From: Acidovorax sp. NB1
GTDB taxonomy: Bacteria > Pseudomonadota > Gammaproteobacteria > Burkholderiales > Burkholderiaceae_C
Assembly (NCBI RefSeq): GCF_005405905.1
Contig: NZ_BJHU01000005.1
Coordinates: 62,001 to 126,000 of the forward strand
Reading direction: 5' to 3'
Length of the DNA: 64,000 bases
The notes below the pieces were generated by a model. It saw nothing but the letters and a program-made list of their open reading frames with translations. It was not told the DNA's origin and did no database searches. A program made the translations under genes and the position numbers. Positions 53,041 through 61,225 of this stretch are shown one piece after another; the stretch's first letter is position 1; each line of letters opens with the position of its first letter.

Positions 53041-55164
53041 TCAGAACGCCACCTTCACCCCCACCGTCAGGTTGCGACCCATCAGCGGCGCCGCGTTCTT
53101 GATGAACGAGGTGTGGGCGTAGGCCAGACGGTCTGTCAGGTTGGTGCCCTTCAAGTACACCTGCCAGGGCGTGCCGCCGCTGAACTGGCCGTTGTAGGCC
53201 AGACCCACATTCAGCATGCCGTAGCCGGGGGTTGCGGTTTCGAAGGCGGCGATGCGGTTCTGGCGAGCCACCTGCACCCATTCCACCTGGCCTTCCCAGG
53301 CGTTCCAGTTGCCGTCCAGGCGCAGGCCGGCACGGGTGGCGGGGATGCGTGGCAGGTTGCCAGCGCCGTCGATCCTGGCGCGCACGGTGTCGCCGAACAG
53401 GGTGATGCCCAGGTTGCGGTTCAGACGCTGGCGCACCTGGCCTTCGATGCCGGTGAAGGTGGCGTCGGCCTGGCTGTACTGCAGCAGTTGCAGCCCATCC
53501 AGCGCATCGAGCGTGCGTCCATAGATGTAGTTGTTGATGCGGTTGCGGAACACGCTCACGCCAAAGGTGGTGTCGCCCGCCGTCTTTTTCAGGCTGAGGT
53601 CGAAGTTCTGCGAGGTTTCAGAACGCAGGCTGGCATCGCCGCGCTCGTACGTGCTGGTGGCCATGTGCAGGCCGCGTGCGTACAGCTCTTCGGCCGAGGG
53701 GGCACGGCTGGCGCGGGTGAAGGAGGCGCCCAGCTGGTAGCCGGGGGTGAACTTCCAGACCGCGCCCAGCGACGCGGACGTGCCGTTGTGGCTGCGTTCG
53801 ATGTCGCTGGTTTCGGCGCGGGCGGTCTGGCGGTCGTGGCGCAGGGCGGCTTCAAAGCGCCAGTCGCCCAGGCGGTATTCCTCCAGCGCAAACAGGCCGG
53901 TGCGGCGGGTGACGGTGGGTTGCACGTAGGCCTCTTCGCCTTCGGCGCTGAATTTGCGCTGCGAGGTCTGCAGGCCGATCACGCCCTTGAACCCGGCGAT
54001 GGGCTCGTGCTGCAGCTCGATGCGTGTGTCGTAAGCCTTGTTCTTGAAGGTGGTGCTGACGGCGCCGTCTTCCACCTCGTCGTGCACGTAGTCCGTCACC
54101 CCCGCGCGCAGCCGCAGGGCCGAGAAGCCCGCAAACGGGTTGCGCAGCTCGCCCCGGATGTCAAAGCGTTCGCTGCGCAGATCGACCACCGGGACGTCGC
54201 CATGTCCTGCGCCATGGTCATGGTCGTGGCCGTCTTCTTCCCCTTCGTGGGCGCCGCAGTGCAGCTGGTTGCCGTGGGTGTGGCAGCCCTCAAAGCTGTG
54301 GTTGTGGCCCGGCAGGCCGTATTTGGCGGCCTGGCGGGTGTAGGCCGCACCCAGGTAGCCCCGGTCGCCCACCCACGACAGGCCCACGCTGCCGGTGTTG
54401 GTGCGGTTGAAGCTGCCAAGCACCTTGCGCGTGGCTTCGTCCTCGGGCGCCCAGCCTTTGCCCACGCGGTAGTCGCCCGCATCGCGCGCCACGCCTTCCA
54501 CATGCACGGCCAGGTTGCCGGTGCCGCCGGTGAGCGAGAAGGCCCCGGCGCCTTCGCGTGCGCCGCTGTTGGCGCGCAGCTCTGCGCTGCCCTCCAGCCC
54601 CTTGGCCGGGACGGCGGTGGGCACCTTGCCATCCAGCACGTTGACCACGCCGCCCACGGCGCCGTTGCCATAGATCAGGGCTGAAGGGCCGCGCAGCACC
54701 TCGATCTGGGTGGCCAGCAGCGGCTCGGACACCACGGCGTGGTCGGGGCTGATGGTGGAGGCGTCGTGCAGCTCGGCGCCGTCGCTCAGCACCTTGACGC
54801 GCGGGCCGTCCATGCCGCGAATGATGGGGCGGCTGGCGCCCGCGCCAAAGTGGCTGCTGGTGATGCCTGGCTCGCTGTTGAGCGTTTCGCCCAGCGTGGC
54901 CTCGCGGCGGCGCACGAGTTCGTCGCCTTCGAGCACGGTGGCGGGCGTGGTCATGTCGCTGGTGCCCAGTTGCAGGCCGCTGGCAGAGACGGTGACGGGC
55001 GGCAGACTGGGCGTGGCTTCGGCCGCAGCCAGGGCCGTGGTCTGCGCCTGGGCGATGGGGCCCGCGCCCGACAGCGCCAGCATGGCGGCCAGGGCCACGG
55101 GGTGCAGGGTGGTGGGGCGGCGGCGTTGGGGCATTACGGGGTGGGCAAAAGAGATGGAGGTCAT
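53041..55164 (-). CDS. TonB-dependent receptor, ZnuD-like
   Basis: 707 residues: signal peptide (ALAAMLALSGAGPIAQAQ), plug domain with the LRGPSALIYGNGAVGGVVNV block, and a 22-strand-type barrel ending in ...VGVKVAF with terminal Phe. Residues 287-321 form an extracellular-type loop with ten His and two Cys (GHNHSFEGCHTHG onward), a feature of zinc receptors such as ZnuD. It imports zinc or a zinc complex across the outer membrane. It is the last gene of the leftward cluster headed by the Zur-like regulator. No ribosome-binding site is obvious at 55164; an ATG at 55134 is possible. Confidence 0.88.
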   Translation of the reverse strand: MTSISFAHPVMPQRRRPTTLHPVALAAMLALSGAGPIAQAQTTALAAAEATPSLPPVTVSASGLQLGTSDMTTPATVLEGDELVRRREATLGETLNSEPGITSSHFGAGASRPIIRGMDGPRVKVLSDGAELHDASTISPDHAVVSEPLLATQIEVLRGPSALIYGNGAVGGVVNVLDGKVPTAVPAKGLEGSAELRANSGAREGAGAFSLTGGTGNLAVHVEGVARDAGDYRVGKGWAPEDEATRKVLGSFNRTNTGSVGLSWVGDRGYLGAAYTRQAAKYGLPGHNHSFEGCHTHGNQLHCGAHEGEEDGHDHDHGAGHGDVPVVDLRSERFDIRGELRNPFAGFSALRLRAGVTDYVHDEVEDGAVSTTFKNKAYDTRIELQHEPIAGFKGVIGLQTSQRKFSAEGEEAYVQPTVTRRTGLFALEEYRLGDWRFEAALRHDRQTARAETSDIERSHNGTSASLGAVWKFTPGYQLGASFTRASRAPSAEELYARGLHMATSTYERGDASLRSETSQNFDLSLKKTAGDTTFGVSVFRNRINNYIYGRTLDALDGLQLLQYSQADATFTGIEGQVRQRLNRNLGITLFGDTVRARIDGAGNLPRIPATRAGLRLDGNWNAWEGQVEWVQVARQNRIAAFETATPGYGMLNVGLAYNGQFSGGTPWQVYLKGTNLTDRLAYAHTSFIKNAAPLMGRNLTVGVKVAF

Positions 55165-55274
55165 GGTGGTCAAGGCTTGCAAGACAGGCATGCGCTGCAC
55201 CCCACCAGGCGGGCCGGGTGTGCGCAGGCGGACGGACGAACAGCTTCCCGCCTTGCGGGCGTGAAAATAGGAAT

Positions 55275-55330
55275 AAAAATAGCCTTCTGCGCGCGTTGGT
55301 ATTGCGCTTCTAGCTATGAAATCAGGAGTT
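55275..55330 (+). repeat. Dispersed palindromic repeat, copy G
   Basis: ATAGCCTTCTGCGCGC, TGCGCTTCTAGCTATGAA and ATCAGGAGT. Sits between the receptor gene and the His-rich protein gene, inside the zinc cluster. Confidence 0.6.
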
Positions 55331-55415
55331 TTGGAGTGCCAAGAGGCCTGCGCGGCGTGACCCGACCCGCAACGGGTGGGGCGGCGCCACAAACGGCAAG
55401 CGCTGGCGGTCGGGC

Positions 55416-55865
55416 TCAGGCCGCTGGCGGGCCGCGCGCCAGGAACAGCGCGGTGTGCGGGAGCGTGGTGCGCCCGGCCGGGGGATGCGGCTGCGCCTGC
55501 GTGGGCGTGGCCTCGGGCAGCGCCAGGGGGGCGCTGTGCAATGCGTCGCCCAGCGCGAGCTGGTCGAGCAACAAACAATCGGCAGGGGCGTGGCCTGCCA
55601 CCAGCTGTGCGATCAGCCCGTGGCTGTGCTCTGCGCCCGCCGTGGCTTTGGTGTGGCTGTGGGCGTGGGCAGAGGCCTGCACCCGGTCCAGCGCATCGCC
55701 ATGCACCACCTGGTGCAGGCGCCCCAGGCTGGGCGCCGCGACCAGGGCCAGCACCAGCCATGCCAGGGCGAGCTGCGCCCACCAGCGCGCAGACGCGCCC
55801 TGCCCTGCGCCGCGCGGCGAGGCGGGCAGCCGGTGCTTGAGCAGACCGAAGCGGTGGCGCGTCAT
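55416..55865 (-). CDS. Small His-rich membrane-anchored protein
   Basis: 149 residues. One hydrophobic helix (WWAQLALAWLVLALVAAPSLG) is followed by a His-rich region (LHQVVHGD, AHAHSHTKA, EHSHG) and a Pro-rich tail. It may be exported and buffer zinc. No family recognised. It lies between the DUF3299 protein and the receptor in the cluster. Confidence 0.65.
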   Translation of the reverse strand: MTRHRFGLLKHRLPASPRGAGQGASARWWAQLALAWLVLALVAAPSLGRLHQVVHGDALDRVQASAHAHSHTKATAGAEHSHGLIAQLVAGHAPADCLLLDQLALGDALHSAPLALPEATPTQAQPHPPAGRTTLPHTALFLARGPPAA

Positions 55866-55901
55866 GGGCTGGTTACAGGCGGAGCCAGGTCGGGGCCCGG
55901 G

Positions 55902-56591
55902 TCACTTCACCTGCACGGCATCGACCACGCGGTAGTACAGGCCGTACTGGTCGTTGGTGAGCACGGTAAAGCGGCCCTCCACCACCACGGGCTCCATCGA
56001 ATACCGCACGGGGGTCTTGGCCTTGACCTCGACCATGCTTTCGGGCCCGCCGGGCAGGCAGAACGAGCACGTCATGGGCACGGAGGTAAGCAAGAAGTGT
56101 GTCTGTGTGGCCTTGGCGTCCAGCGGCATCATGAAACCCTGGATGCGCTGCACGCTCTTGTCCATGCCTTTTTGCGCCTCGTTGAACACGGGCACGATGC
56201 CGTCCTTGGTGGTCTTGCGGGTCAGGTCGGTCAGCACCGACCACGGCACCACGTCGTTGCGCTGGGGCAGCGGTGCGATGGGGCTGTTGGGGTTGTGGTA
56301 CCCCGCCCCGGTCCCCGACGGGATGCCCGCAGCCGCCCCGGCGGGCATGGGCGACGAGAGCACGGGGGCTGGGCTGGTGGCACCGGGCGCTGCGGCGGTC
56401 CGGCCCGTGGCGCGCTCGAACGCGCCGGGCTCGGGCTTGGTGGCCGGGGGCTGGCTGGGCGCCTGGGCCCACACGGCCCCGGCGCAGCCCATCAGCGCGG
56501 CTGCTGCCACCATGTGGCGCGCGGCGCGAGCCCGGCGGGCGGCGTGTGCCCGAGAGGCAACGTTCAGGCGGTGGGGCGGGAAGATGGCCAT
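55902..56591 (-). CDS. DUF3299 periplasmic protein
   Basis: 229 residues from the ATG at 56591. A signal peptide (AAAALMGCAGAVWAQ) and a Pro/Ala-rich linker precede a DUF3299-type domain (IQGFMMPLDAKATQTHFLLT, then PMTCSFCLPGGPESMVEV). The CSFC motif could bind metal or a thiol partner. It is placed between ABC transporter genes and a zinc receptor, so a role in zinc handling is inferred. The frame is open to 56642. Confidence 0.75.
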   Translation of the reverse strand: MAIFPPHRLNVASRAHAARRARAARHMVAAAALMGCAGAVWAQAPSQPPATKPEPGAFERATGRTAAAPGATSPAPVLSSPMPAGAAAGIPSGTGAGYHNPNSPIAPLPQRNDVVPWSVLTDLTRKTTKDGIVPVFNEAQKGMDKSVQRIQGFMMPLDAKATQTHFLLTSVPMTCSFCLPGGPESMVEVKAKTPVRYSMEPVVVEGRFTVLTNDQYGLYYRVVDAVQVK

Positions 56592-56643
56592 GGCGGGAGA
56601 ACCTGTTGGTGGGGTCTGACGTGGAGAGTGGCTAAGCCGCAAA

Positions 56644-56895
56644 TCAGTGCGCGTGCTTCATGCCGCAGTATTTTCCGATAGCCAGGTTCTTGCAGGCGGC
56701 CTGCAGGTCTTTCTGGCACTGGTCATGGCCCTTGCCCGACTCCAGGCATTTGGCTGCGGCCTCGTGTGCAGCGGCCATGGCGCGGTGGCGCTCGACATCG
56801 GCCTTGGTTTCCTTGTCGCTGTGCGCTTGGGCGTGGGCCAGGGCACCGGCGAGGAGCATGGGGACCAGGGCGAGAGCGGTAAGGAGCTTTTTCAT
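56644..56895 (-). CDS. Small periplasmic Cys/His protein
   Basis: 83 residues with a clean signal peptide (MKKLLTALALVPMLLAGALAHAQ). The mature ~60 residues are helical with four Cys (KCLESG, DQCQK, ACKNL, YCGMKHAH) and a His-containing end. It could be a small metal chaperone. No family recognised. GAAAGTC-like purine stretch precedes the ATG. Confidence 0.72.
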   Translation of the reverse strand: MKKLLTALALVPMLLAGALAHAQAHSDKETKADVERHRAMAAAHEAAAKCLESGKGHDQCQKDLQAACKNLAIGKYCGMKHAH

Positions 56896-56959
56896 GGAAA
56901 GACTTTCAGGTTGGGGTGATGGATGGAGGTTGGATGAAGGGGTGGGCGCGGGGACGGCA

Positions 56960-58195
56960 TCAGGGCTGACTTAACAAATCCGCCACGTCGGTGCGGTAGG
57001 CCTGCATCGCGGGCAGCAGTGCCGCCAGTGCTGCCACGCCCGCCGCCAGAAGTGGCACGCCCGCCTCGGCAGGCAGCCAGATCCAGCCGGTGACGGGTAG
57101 CAACCCCTGTGCCTGCAACGCCCAGCCCAGGCCATGGGTGAGCGCATGGCCCAGCAGCAGGCCCAGCAGGGACGCCAGCGCAGCCAGCCACAGCGCCTCC
57201 CACAGCACCAGCCCGGCCACGCGGCCCGGTGGCGCGCCCAGCATGCGCAGCATGGCCAGGTCAGCGCGGCGCTCGCGCACAGCATTCCACAGCGCGATGA
57301 AAACGCTGAGCGCTGCCACCGCCAGCAGCACGCCACCAAAAGCGCGCAGCACATCGGCGCCCACGCCCAGCAGGCGCAGCAGGCGCGTGACCTCAATCGC
57401 GGGTGCCGCTGCCTGCATAGACGTGCCGCTGTTCACCTGGCGCGGCAGCGAGATGGCAGCCATCGGCGTGCGGTAGCGCACCAGGGCCACGGTCACCTCG
57501 CGCTCCTGCTTCATGATTTCTAGGTCCTCGGCATCGTTGGCCGTGGCGGTCTCGTGCACCATCCAGACCGATTCGGTGCTGGTCAGAATCAGCCGGTCCA
57601 GCACGCAGCCGCAGGGCGCGAGCACGCCGCTCACGCGGTAGGGGTGGTCGCCATGGGCGTGCCCTCCCCCACCCAGGCCGTGGCTGCCGACAAAGGTGGC
57701 GCCCACCAGGGGCGCATCGGCATGGCTGGCTTTGACAATGCCCCGCGCCACGTTGGCGCCCAGCACCGCGTCCATGGGTTGTTGCCACGGTGCGCCTTCG
57801 GCCAGCGTGGCCTCGTAGTGCGTGAGGTAGTCCGGCGTGGTGCCCACAATGCGAAAGCCCTGGTAGCTGTCGCCCAGGCTCAGCGGGATGACCTGCGCCA
57901 CCAGCGGGTTCGTCTGCAGCGCCAACACCTCTTGCAGCGGGATGTTGCCCGTCGGCACGTCGATGTGGAACACACCCGACAGGATGAGCTGCAGCGGGCT
58001 GCCCTTGGCGCCCACCACCAGGTCGATGCCGCTCAGGTCGCGCTCAAACGCCTTGTCGAGCTGCGTGGCCACCAGCAGCACCAGGGTGATGGCGGCCAGG
58101 CCCAGCGTGAGCACCAGCAGGTTGAGCACGGCCGCCAGCGGGCGGGACCACAGGTAGCGCCACGACAGGCGGGCCAGTTTTACTATGTTTTTCAT
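56960..58195 (-). CDS. ABC transporter permease, FtsX/MacB/LolC type
   Basis: 411 residues. One N-terminal helix, a large periplasmic domain, then three C-terminal helices, the FtsX layout. The periplasmic part contains GSHGLGGGGHAHGDHPYRV, a His cluster that could contact metal. Its ATG overlaps the ATPase stop by four bases and falls within copy H of the dispersed repeat. Confidence 0.87.
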   Translation of the reverse strand: MKNIVKLARLSWRYLWSRPLAAVLNLLVLTLGLAAITLVLLVATQLDKAFERDLSGIDLVVGAKGSPLQLILSGVFHIDVPTGNIPLQEVLALQTNPLVAQVIPLSLGDSYQGFRIVGTTPDYLTHYEATLAEGAPWQQPMDAVLGANVARGIVKASHADAPLVGATFVGSHGLGGGGHAHGDHPYRVSGVLAPCGCVLDRLILTSTESVWMVHETATANDAEDLEIMKQEREVTVALVRYRTPMAAISLPRQVNSGTSMQAAAPAIEVTRLLRLLGVGADVLRAFGGVLLAVAALSVFIALWNAVRERRADLAMLRMLGAPPGRVAGLVLWEALWLAALASLLGLLLGHALTHGLGWALQAQGLLPVTGWIWLPAEAGVPLLAAGVAALAALLPAMQAYRTDVADLLSQP

Positions 58196-58242
58196 AGCTG
58201 CTCGCGCCGGTCTGTTGCGCGGAGGGCCGCTATTTCATTCAA
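58186..58242 (-). repeat. Dispersed palindromic repeat, copy H (at the ATPase/permease junction)
   Basis: TTTTTCATAGCTGCTCGCGC, TTGCGCGG and AGGGCCGCTATTTCATTC. It encodes the last ~15 residues of the ATPase and the permease start codon. Confidence 0.65.
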
Positions 58243-58875
58243 ATCCAGCGTCTGCGCACCGGCCAGCGCCTGCACCACACGCTGGTCGTGGGTGGCGATG
58301 ACCAGGCTGGCATCGCAGGCGGCGGCGCTCTGCTGCAGCAGGGCCAGCGCATCAGCGGCAGCCTCGTCATCCAGGCTGGCCGTGGGTTCGTCCGCCAGCA
58401 GCACCTGCGGCGCCAGCAGCACCGCCCGCGCCAGCGCCACGCGCTGTGCCTGACCACCGGAGAGCTGGTGCGGCCTGCGGGCGGCCAGTTCGGCCACGCC
58501 CACCTGGGTGAGCGCGCGGGCAATGGCCGCATCGTCCCGCGACTGCCCGGCCGCAAAGTAGGCCAGCGCCAGGTTGTCGGCCACGGTGAGTGCGCTGCTG
58601 AGGTACAGCTTCTGCGGCAAAAACCCGATGGTGCGCGCGCGCCAGGCATCAATCTCGGCCCCGCGCTGCGTGCCCAATTGGGTGCCAGCCACAAACAGAT
58701 CGCCCCCGCTGGCACCGCGCAGCCCCGCCATCAGCGCCAGCCAGGTCGATTTGCCGGTGCCCGAGCGCCCGCGCAGCAGCAGCGTGCCGCCCTGGCGCAG
58801 GTCCACATCCGGAAAGCGCAGCGGCGCCGCGCCGCCCGTGGCATAGGTGTAGGAGAGCCCCCGGGTGCGGATCAT
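58192..58875 (-). CDS. ABC transporter ATP-binding protein, LolD type
   Basis: 227 residues. Walker A GRSGTGKST, signature LSGGQAQRVALARA, Walker B VLLADEPTASLDD and the His switch (IATHD). It energises the FtsX-type permease. Start overlaps the end of the Zur-like gene by four bases. The C-terminus comes from the repeat at 58186-58242. Confidence 0.92.
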   Translation of the reverse strand: MIRTRGLSYTYATGGAAPLRFPDVDLRQGGTLLLRGRSGTGKSTWLALMAGLRGASGGDLFVAGTQLGTQRGAEIDAWRARTIGFLPQKLYLSSALTVADNLALAYFAAGQSRDDAAIARALTQVGVAELAARRPHQLSGGQAQRVALARAVLLAPQVLLADEPTASLDDEAAADALALLQQSAAACDASLVIATHDQRVVQALAGAQTLDLNEIAALRATDRREQL

Positions 58876-59348
58876 GCGGCTGCGCCCTCGGCCGGGTGGG
58901 CACAGTCGGCACAGCGCCCGTGCACGGCAATGTCCACCGCCAGGCTTTCATGCCCCGCCGTGGCCAAAGCCTGCAGCACTTGTTTGAGCGCCGTCTGCAC
59001 CTTGGCCGAACCTTGCGACAGGCGGAACTGGCGGTGGCAGTCGTCGCATTCAAAGCGCGGTGCGGCGCCCTCTTCCCCCTGCGGCGCCAGCGCATACCGC
59101 GTCACGCGGGCGGCATCGACCTGCTTGTTCAGCAGCCCTGCAGCGGCAAAACGGTCGAGCATGCGGTAAACGGTGACCTTGTTGACCGCCACACCGGCGG
59201 CCACTAGCGCGGCCTCGACTTCGGGTTCGGACAAAGCCGCGTCAGGCTGCGCCGCATACACCGCCGCCAACGCCCGTGTAGCGCGGGTGGCGCGCATGCC
59301 GGGCGGGAGGGACCAGGGCTGGGGACGTTGGGAGGAAGGTAGTGGCAT
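58872..59348 (-). CDS. zur: Fur family regulator, probable Zur
   Basis: 158 residues. A winged helix (VTVYRMLDRFAAAGLL) is followed by two CxxC pairs, Cys101/104 (FECDDCHRQF) and Cys146/149 (GRCADCAHP), for structural zinc, and by His residues for the sensing site. Its gene heads an operon ending in a ZnuD-like receptor, so zinc is the likely corepressor. The ATG at 59348 is chosen; the frame is open to 59411, but that would overlap the operator. Confidence 0.8.
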   Translation of the reverse strand: MPLPSSQRPQPWSLPPGMRATRATRALAAVYAAQPDAALSEPEVEAALVAAGVAVNKVTVYRMLDRFAAAGLLNKQVDAARVTRYALAPQGEEGAAPRFECDDCHRQFRLSQGSAKVQTALKQVLQALATAGHESLAVDIAVHGRCADCAHPAEGAAA

Positions 59349-59371
59349 GGGGAATGCAGATGCACTGCACC

Positions 59372-59392
59372 TAACGCAATCGGGTTGCATTA
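59372..59392. promoter_or_regulatory. Candidate Zur box
   Basis: TAACGCAA (59372-59379) and TTGCATTA (59385-59392) form an inverted repeat with one mismatch and a 5-nt spacer, 24 bp before the start of the Zur-like gene. Length and symmetry fit a Fur-family operator. Confidence 0.6.
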
Positions 59393-59496
59393 TGCCCGCC
59401 AACAGCCTCATTCCGAGCCCACCGGCTATTCGGGGCAGTGAAACCAGAGCGCAGGAGATGGATTGGGCCTCTATCGTGATCGCCAGCGCCTCAGCG

Positions 59497-60039
59497 TCAG
59501 CCCTTCAAATACCGCGCAAACGTCTTCCTGAATTTCTCCACCTTCGGCCCCACCACAAACGCGCAGTACCCCGCGTTGGGGTGGTTCGCAAAGTAGTCCT
59601 GGTGGTAGGCCTCGGCCGTGCTGTAGTTCTGCAGCGGCTTCACTTCGGTGGTGATGGGCGCGCCAAACAGATTGTCTTGCGACATCTGGCGGATCATGGC
59701 GTTGGCGATCTCGCCGTGCTCGGGGTTGTCATAGTAGATGCCGCTGCGGTACTGCGTGCCCACGTCGTTGCCCTGGCGGTTGAGGGTGGTCGGGTCGTGG
59801 GTGTGGAAGAAGATTTCCAGGATGTCTTCCAGGCTGATCTCGTCGGCATCGAACGTCAGGCGCACCACCTCGGCGTGGCCGGTGTCGCCCTCACAGATCT
59901 GCTCGTAAGTGGGGTTGACGGTGTGGCCGTTGGTGTAACCGCTTTCCACGTCGGTGATGCCGCGCACGCGGTCGAACACAGCTTCGGTGCACCAGAAGCA
60001 GCCGCCGCCGAGGGTGATGGTTTGTGGGTTGTGGGCCAT
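59497..60039 (-). CDS. msrA: Peptide methionine sulfoxide reductase A
   Basis: 180 residues. The catalytic motif is GGGCFWCTEAVF, followed by VESGYTNGHT and THDPTTLNRQGNDVGTQYRS, all diagnostic. It reduces Met-(S)-sulfoxide. The ATG at 60039 is preferred to 60051 because GGAG lies eight bases before it. A separate unit from the zinc cluster, on the same strand. Confidence 0.94.
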   Translation of the reverse strand: MAHNPQTITLGGGCFWCTEAVFDRVRGITDVESGYTNGHTVNPTYEQICEGDTGHAEVVRLTFDADEISLEDILEIFFHTHDPTTLNRQGNDVGTQYRSGIYYDNPEHGEIANAMIRQMSQDNLFGAPITTEVKPLQNYSTAEAYHQDYFANHPNAGYCAFVVGPKVEKFRKTFARYLKG

Positions 60040-60143
60040 GTGGATCTCCATGCAGTTCGGGGGAAGAACGCTGGCGGCATGGTACGCGCCCTCACCCGCC
60101 GCAGTGTGGACGGGGGCATTGGGTCTGTGCGGCTGGGCGGCTA

Positions 60144-60357
60144 TTCCGTTTCCAAATCATCCGTGTCTAGGCGCGAAGCCGCAGACAGTGCTGTAGCACG
60201 GCAAGGCGAAGCAACAACGACACGGATGATTTAGAGCGGCTAACAAAACTCTTCTGGCGTCGTTGCTGTGTCTTGTCGTACTGCTCGTACTGCCTGCGAC
60301 ACAGCGCCTAGCCAGAACCGCTTCGCTGAGTTTTGTTAGCCGCTCTTAGAAGCGGAA
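60144..60357. repeat. Structured 214-bp intergenic element with two nested inverted repeats
   Basis: First hairpin: AAATCATCCGTGTC (60154-60167) with GACACGGATGATTT (60219-60232), a perfect 14-bp stem. Second: AGAGCGGCTAACAAAACTC (60233-60251) with its exact complement at 60328-60346, a perfect 19-bp stem, with inner arms TTCTGGC/GCCAGAA and GCTGTGTC/GACACAGC. Outermost ATTCCGTTTC pairs with GAAGCGGAAT with one mismatch. The second loop has a direct repeat CGTACTG. It could be a MITE-like or REP-type element. Confidence 0.7.
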
Positions 60358-61221
60358 TTACTCGTACTGGCGGCCCTGGGCCATCAGTTCGGGCGTGCCA
60401 ATCAGCGCATTCAGGCCGTCAAAGTCCATCATCCGGTCCTTGAACGGCGCCGTGGTCTGGTGCGTGCGCAGGCTGGCGTAGTAGCCCTGCAGCGTGTGCG
60501 CCACGGCGCGGGCAGTGCCGCCCGGGAAGATCACGATGCGAAAACCGCGCTGCTGCAGCTCTTGCGCGCTATGGATCGGCGTCTTGCCGCCTTCGACCAT
60601 ATTGGCCAGCAGCGGGATGCGGTAGGCAAAGCGCTGGCAGGCTACGTCCATCTGCTCGGGGGTGCGCAGGGCTTCGATGAACAGCGCGTCTACACCACAT
60701 TCCAGATACCCCTCGGCGCGGTCGAAGGCGGCGTTAATGCCCTCCACAGCCAGCGCGTCGGTACGGGCCAGGATCAGCGTGTGGGCGCTGCGGCGCGCGT
60801 CCAGCGCGGCCTTGAGCTTGCCGCACATCTCGGCCACAGGCACCACGGTTTTGCCATCCAGATGCCCGCAGCGCTTGGGAAATCCTTGGTCCTCAATCTG
60901 CACCATGGCCGCGCCCGCACGCTCAAAGCCGCGCACCGTGCGCTGGGTGTTGAGTGCATTGCCAAAGCCGGTGTCGGCATCGACGATGACGGGCGTTCGC
61001 ACACGCTCGGTGATGCGGGCCAGGGTGTCTTCCACTTCGGTGTAGGTGGTCAGGCCCACGTCGGAGCGGCCCAGGCGCGTGTAGGCAATCGATGCGCCCG
61101 AGAGGTACAGCGCCTCGAAGCCCGCCTGTTCGGCCACCAGGGCGCTCAGGGCGTCGTACACGCCGGGGGCCAGGATGGCGCGGGGTTGGTTAAGGCGTTC
61201 TTTCAACGATGAAGGGGTCAT
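60358..61221 (-). CDS. Isocitrate lyase / PEP mutase family lyase
   Basis: 287 residues. A TIM barrel with VDADTGFGN and IEDQGFPKRCGHLDGK, the metal site and flexible loop of the PEP mutase/isocitrate lyase superfamily. The KRCGH block, with Cys, points to a C-C lyase (2-methylisocitrate, dimethylmalate or oxaloacetate type) rather than a phosphonate mutase. It is the last gene of the leftward unassigned catabolic operon and starts four bases before the end of the flavoprotein gene. Confidence 0.82.
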   Translation of the reverse strand: MTPSSLKERLNQPRAILAPGVYDALSALVAEQAGFEALYLSGASIAYTRLGRSDVGLTTYTEVEDTLARITERVRTPVIVDADTGFGNALNTQRTVRGFERAGAAMVQIEDQGFPKRCGHLDGKTVVPVAEMCGKLKAALDARRSAHTLILARTDALAVEGINAAFDRAEGYLECGVDALFIEALRTPEQMDVACQRFAYRIPLLANMVEGGKTPIHSAQELQQRGFRIVIFPGGTARAVAHTLQGYYASLRTHQTTAPFKDRMMDFDGLNALIGTPELMAQGRQYE

Positions 61222-61225
61222 GTCT

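Noticed and set aside
51254..54684. Two long + strand frames (541 and 583 codons)
   Set aside because: Opposite the PAS-GGDEF and receptor genes; no domain features.
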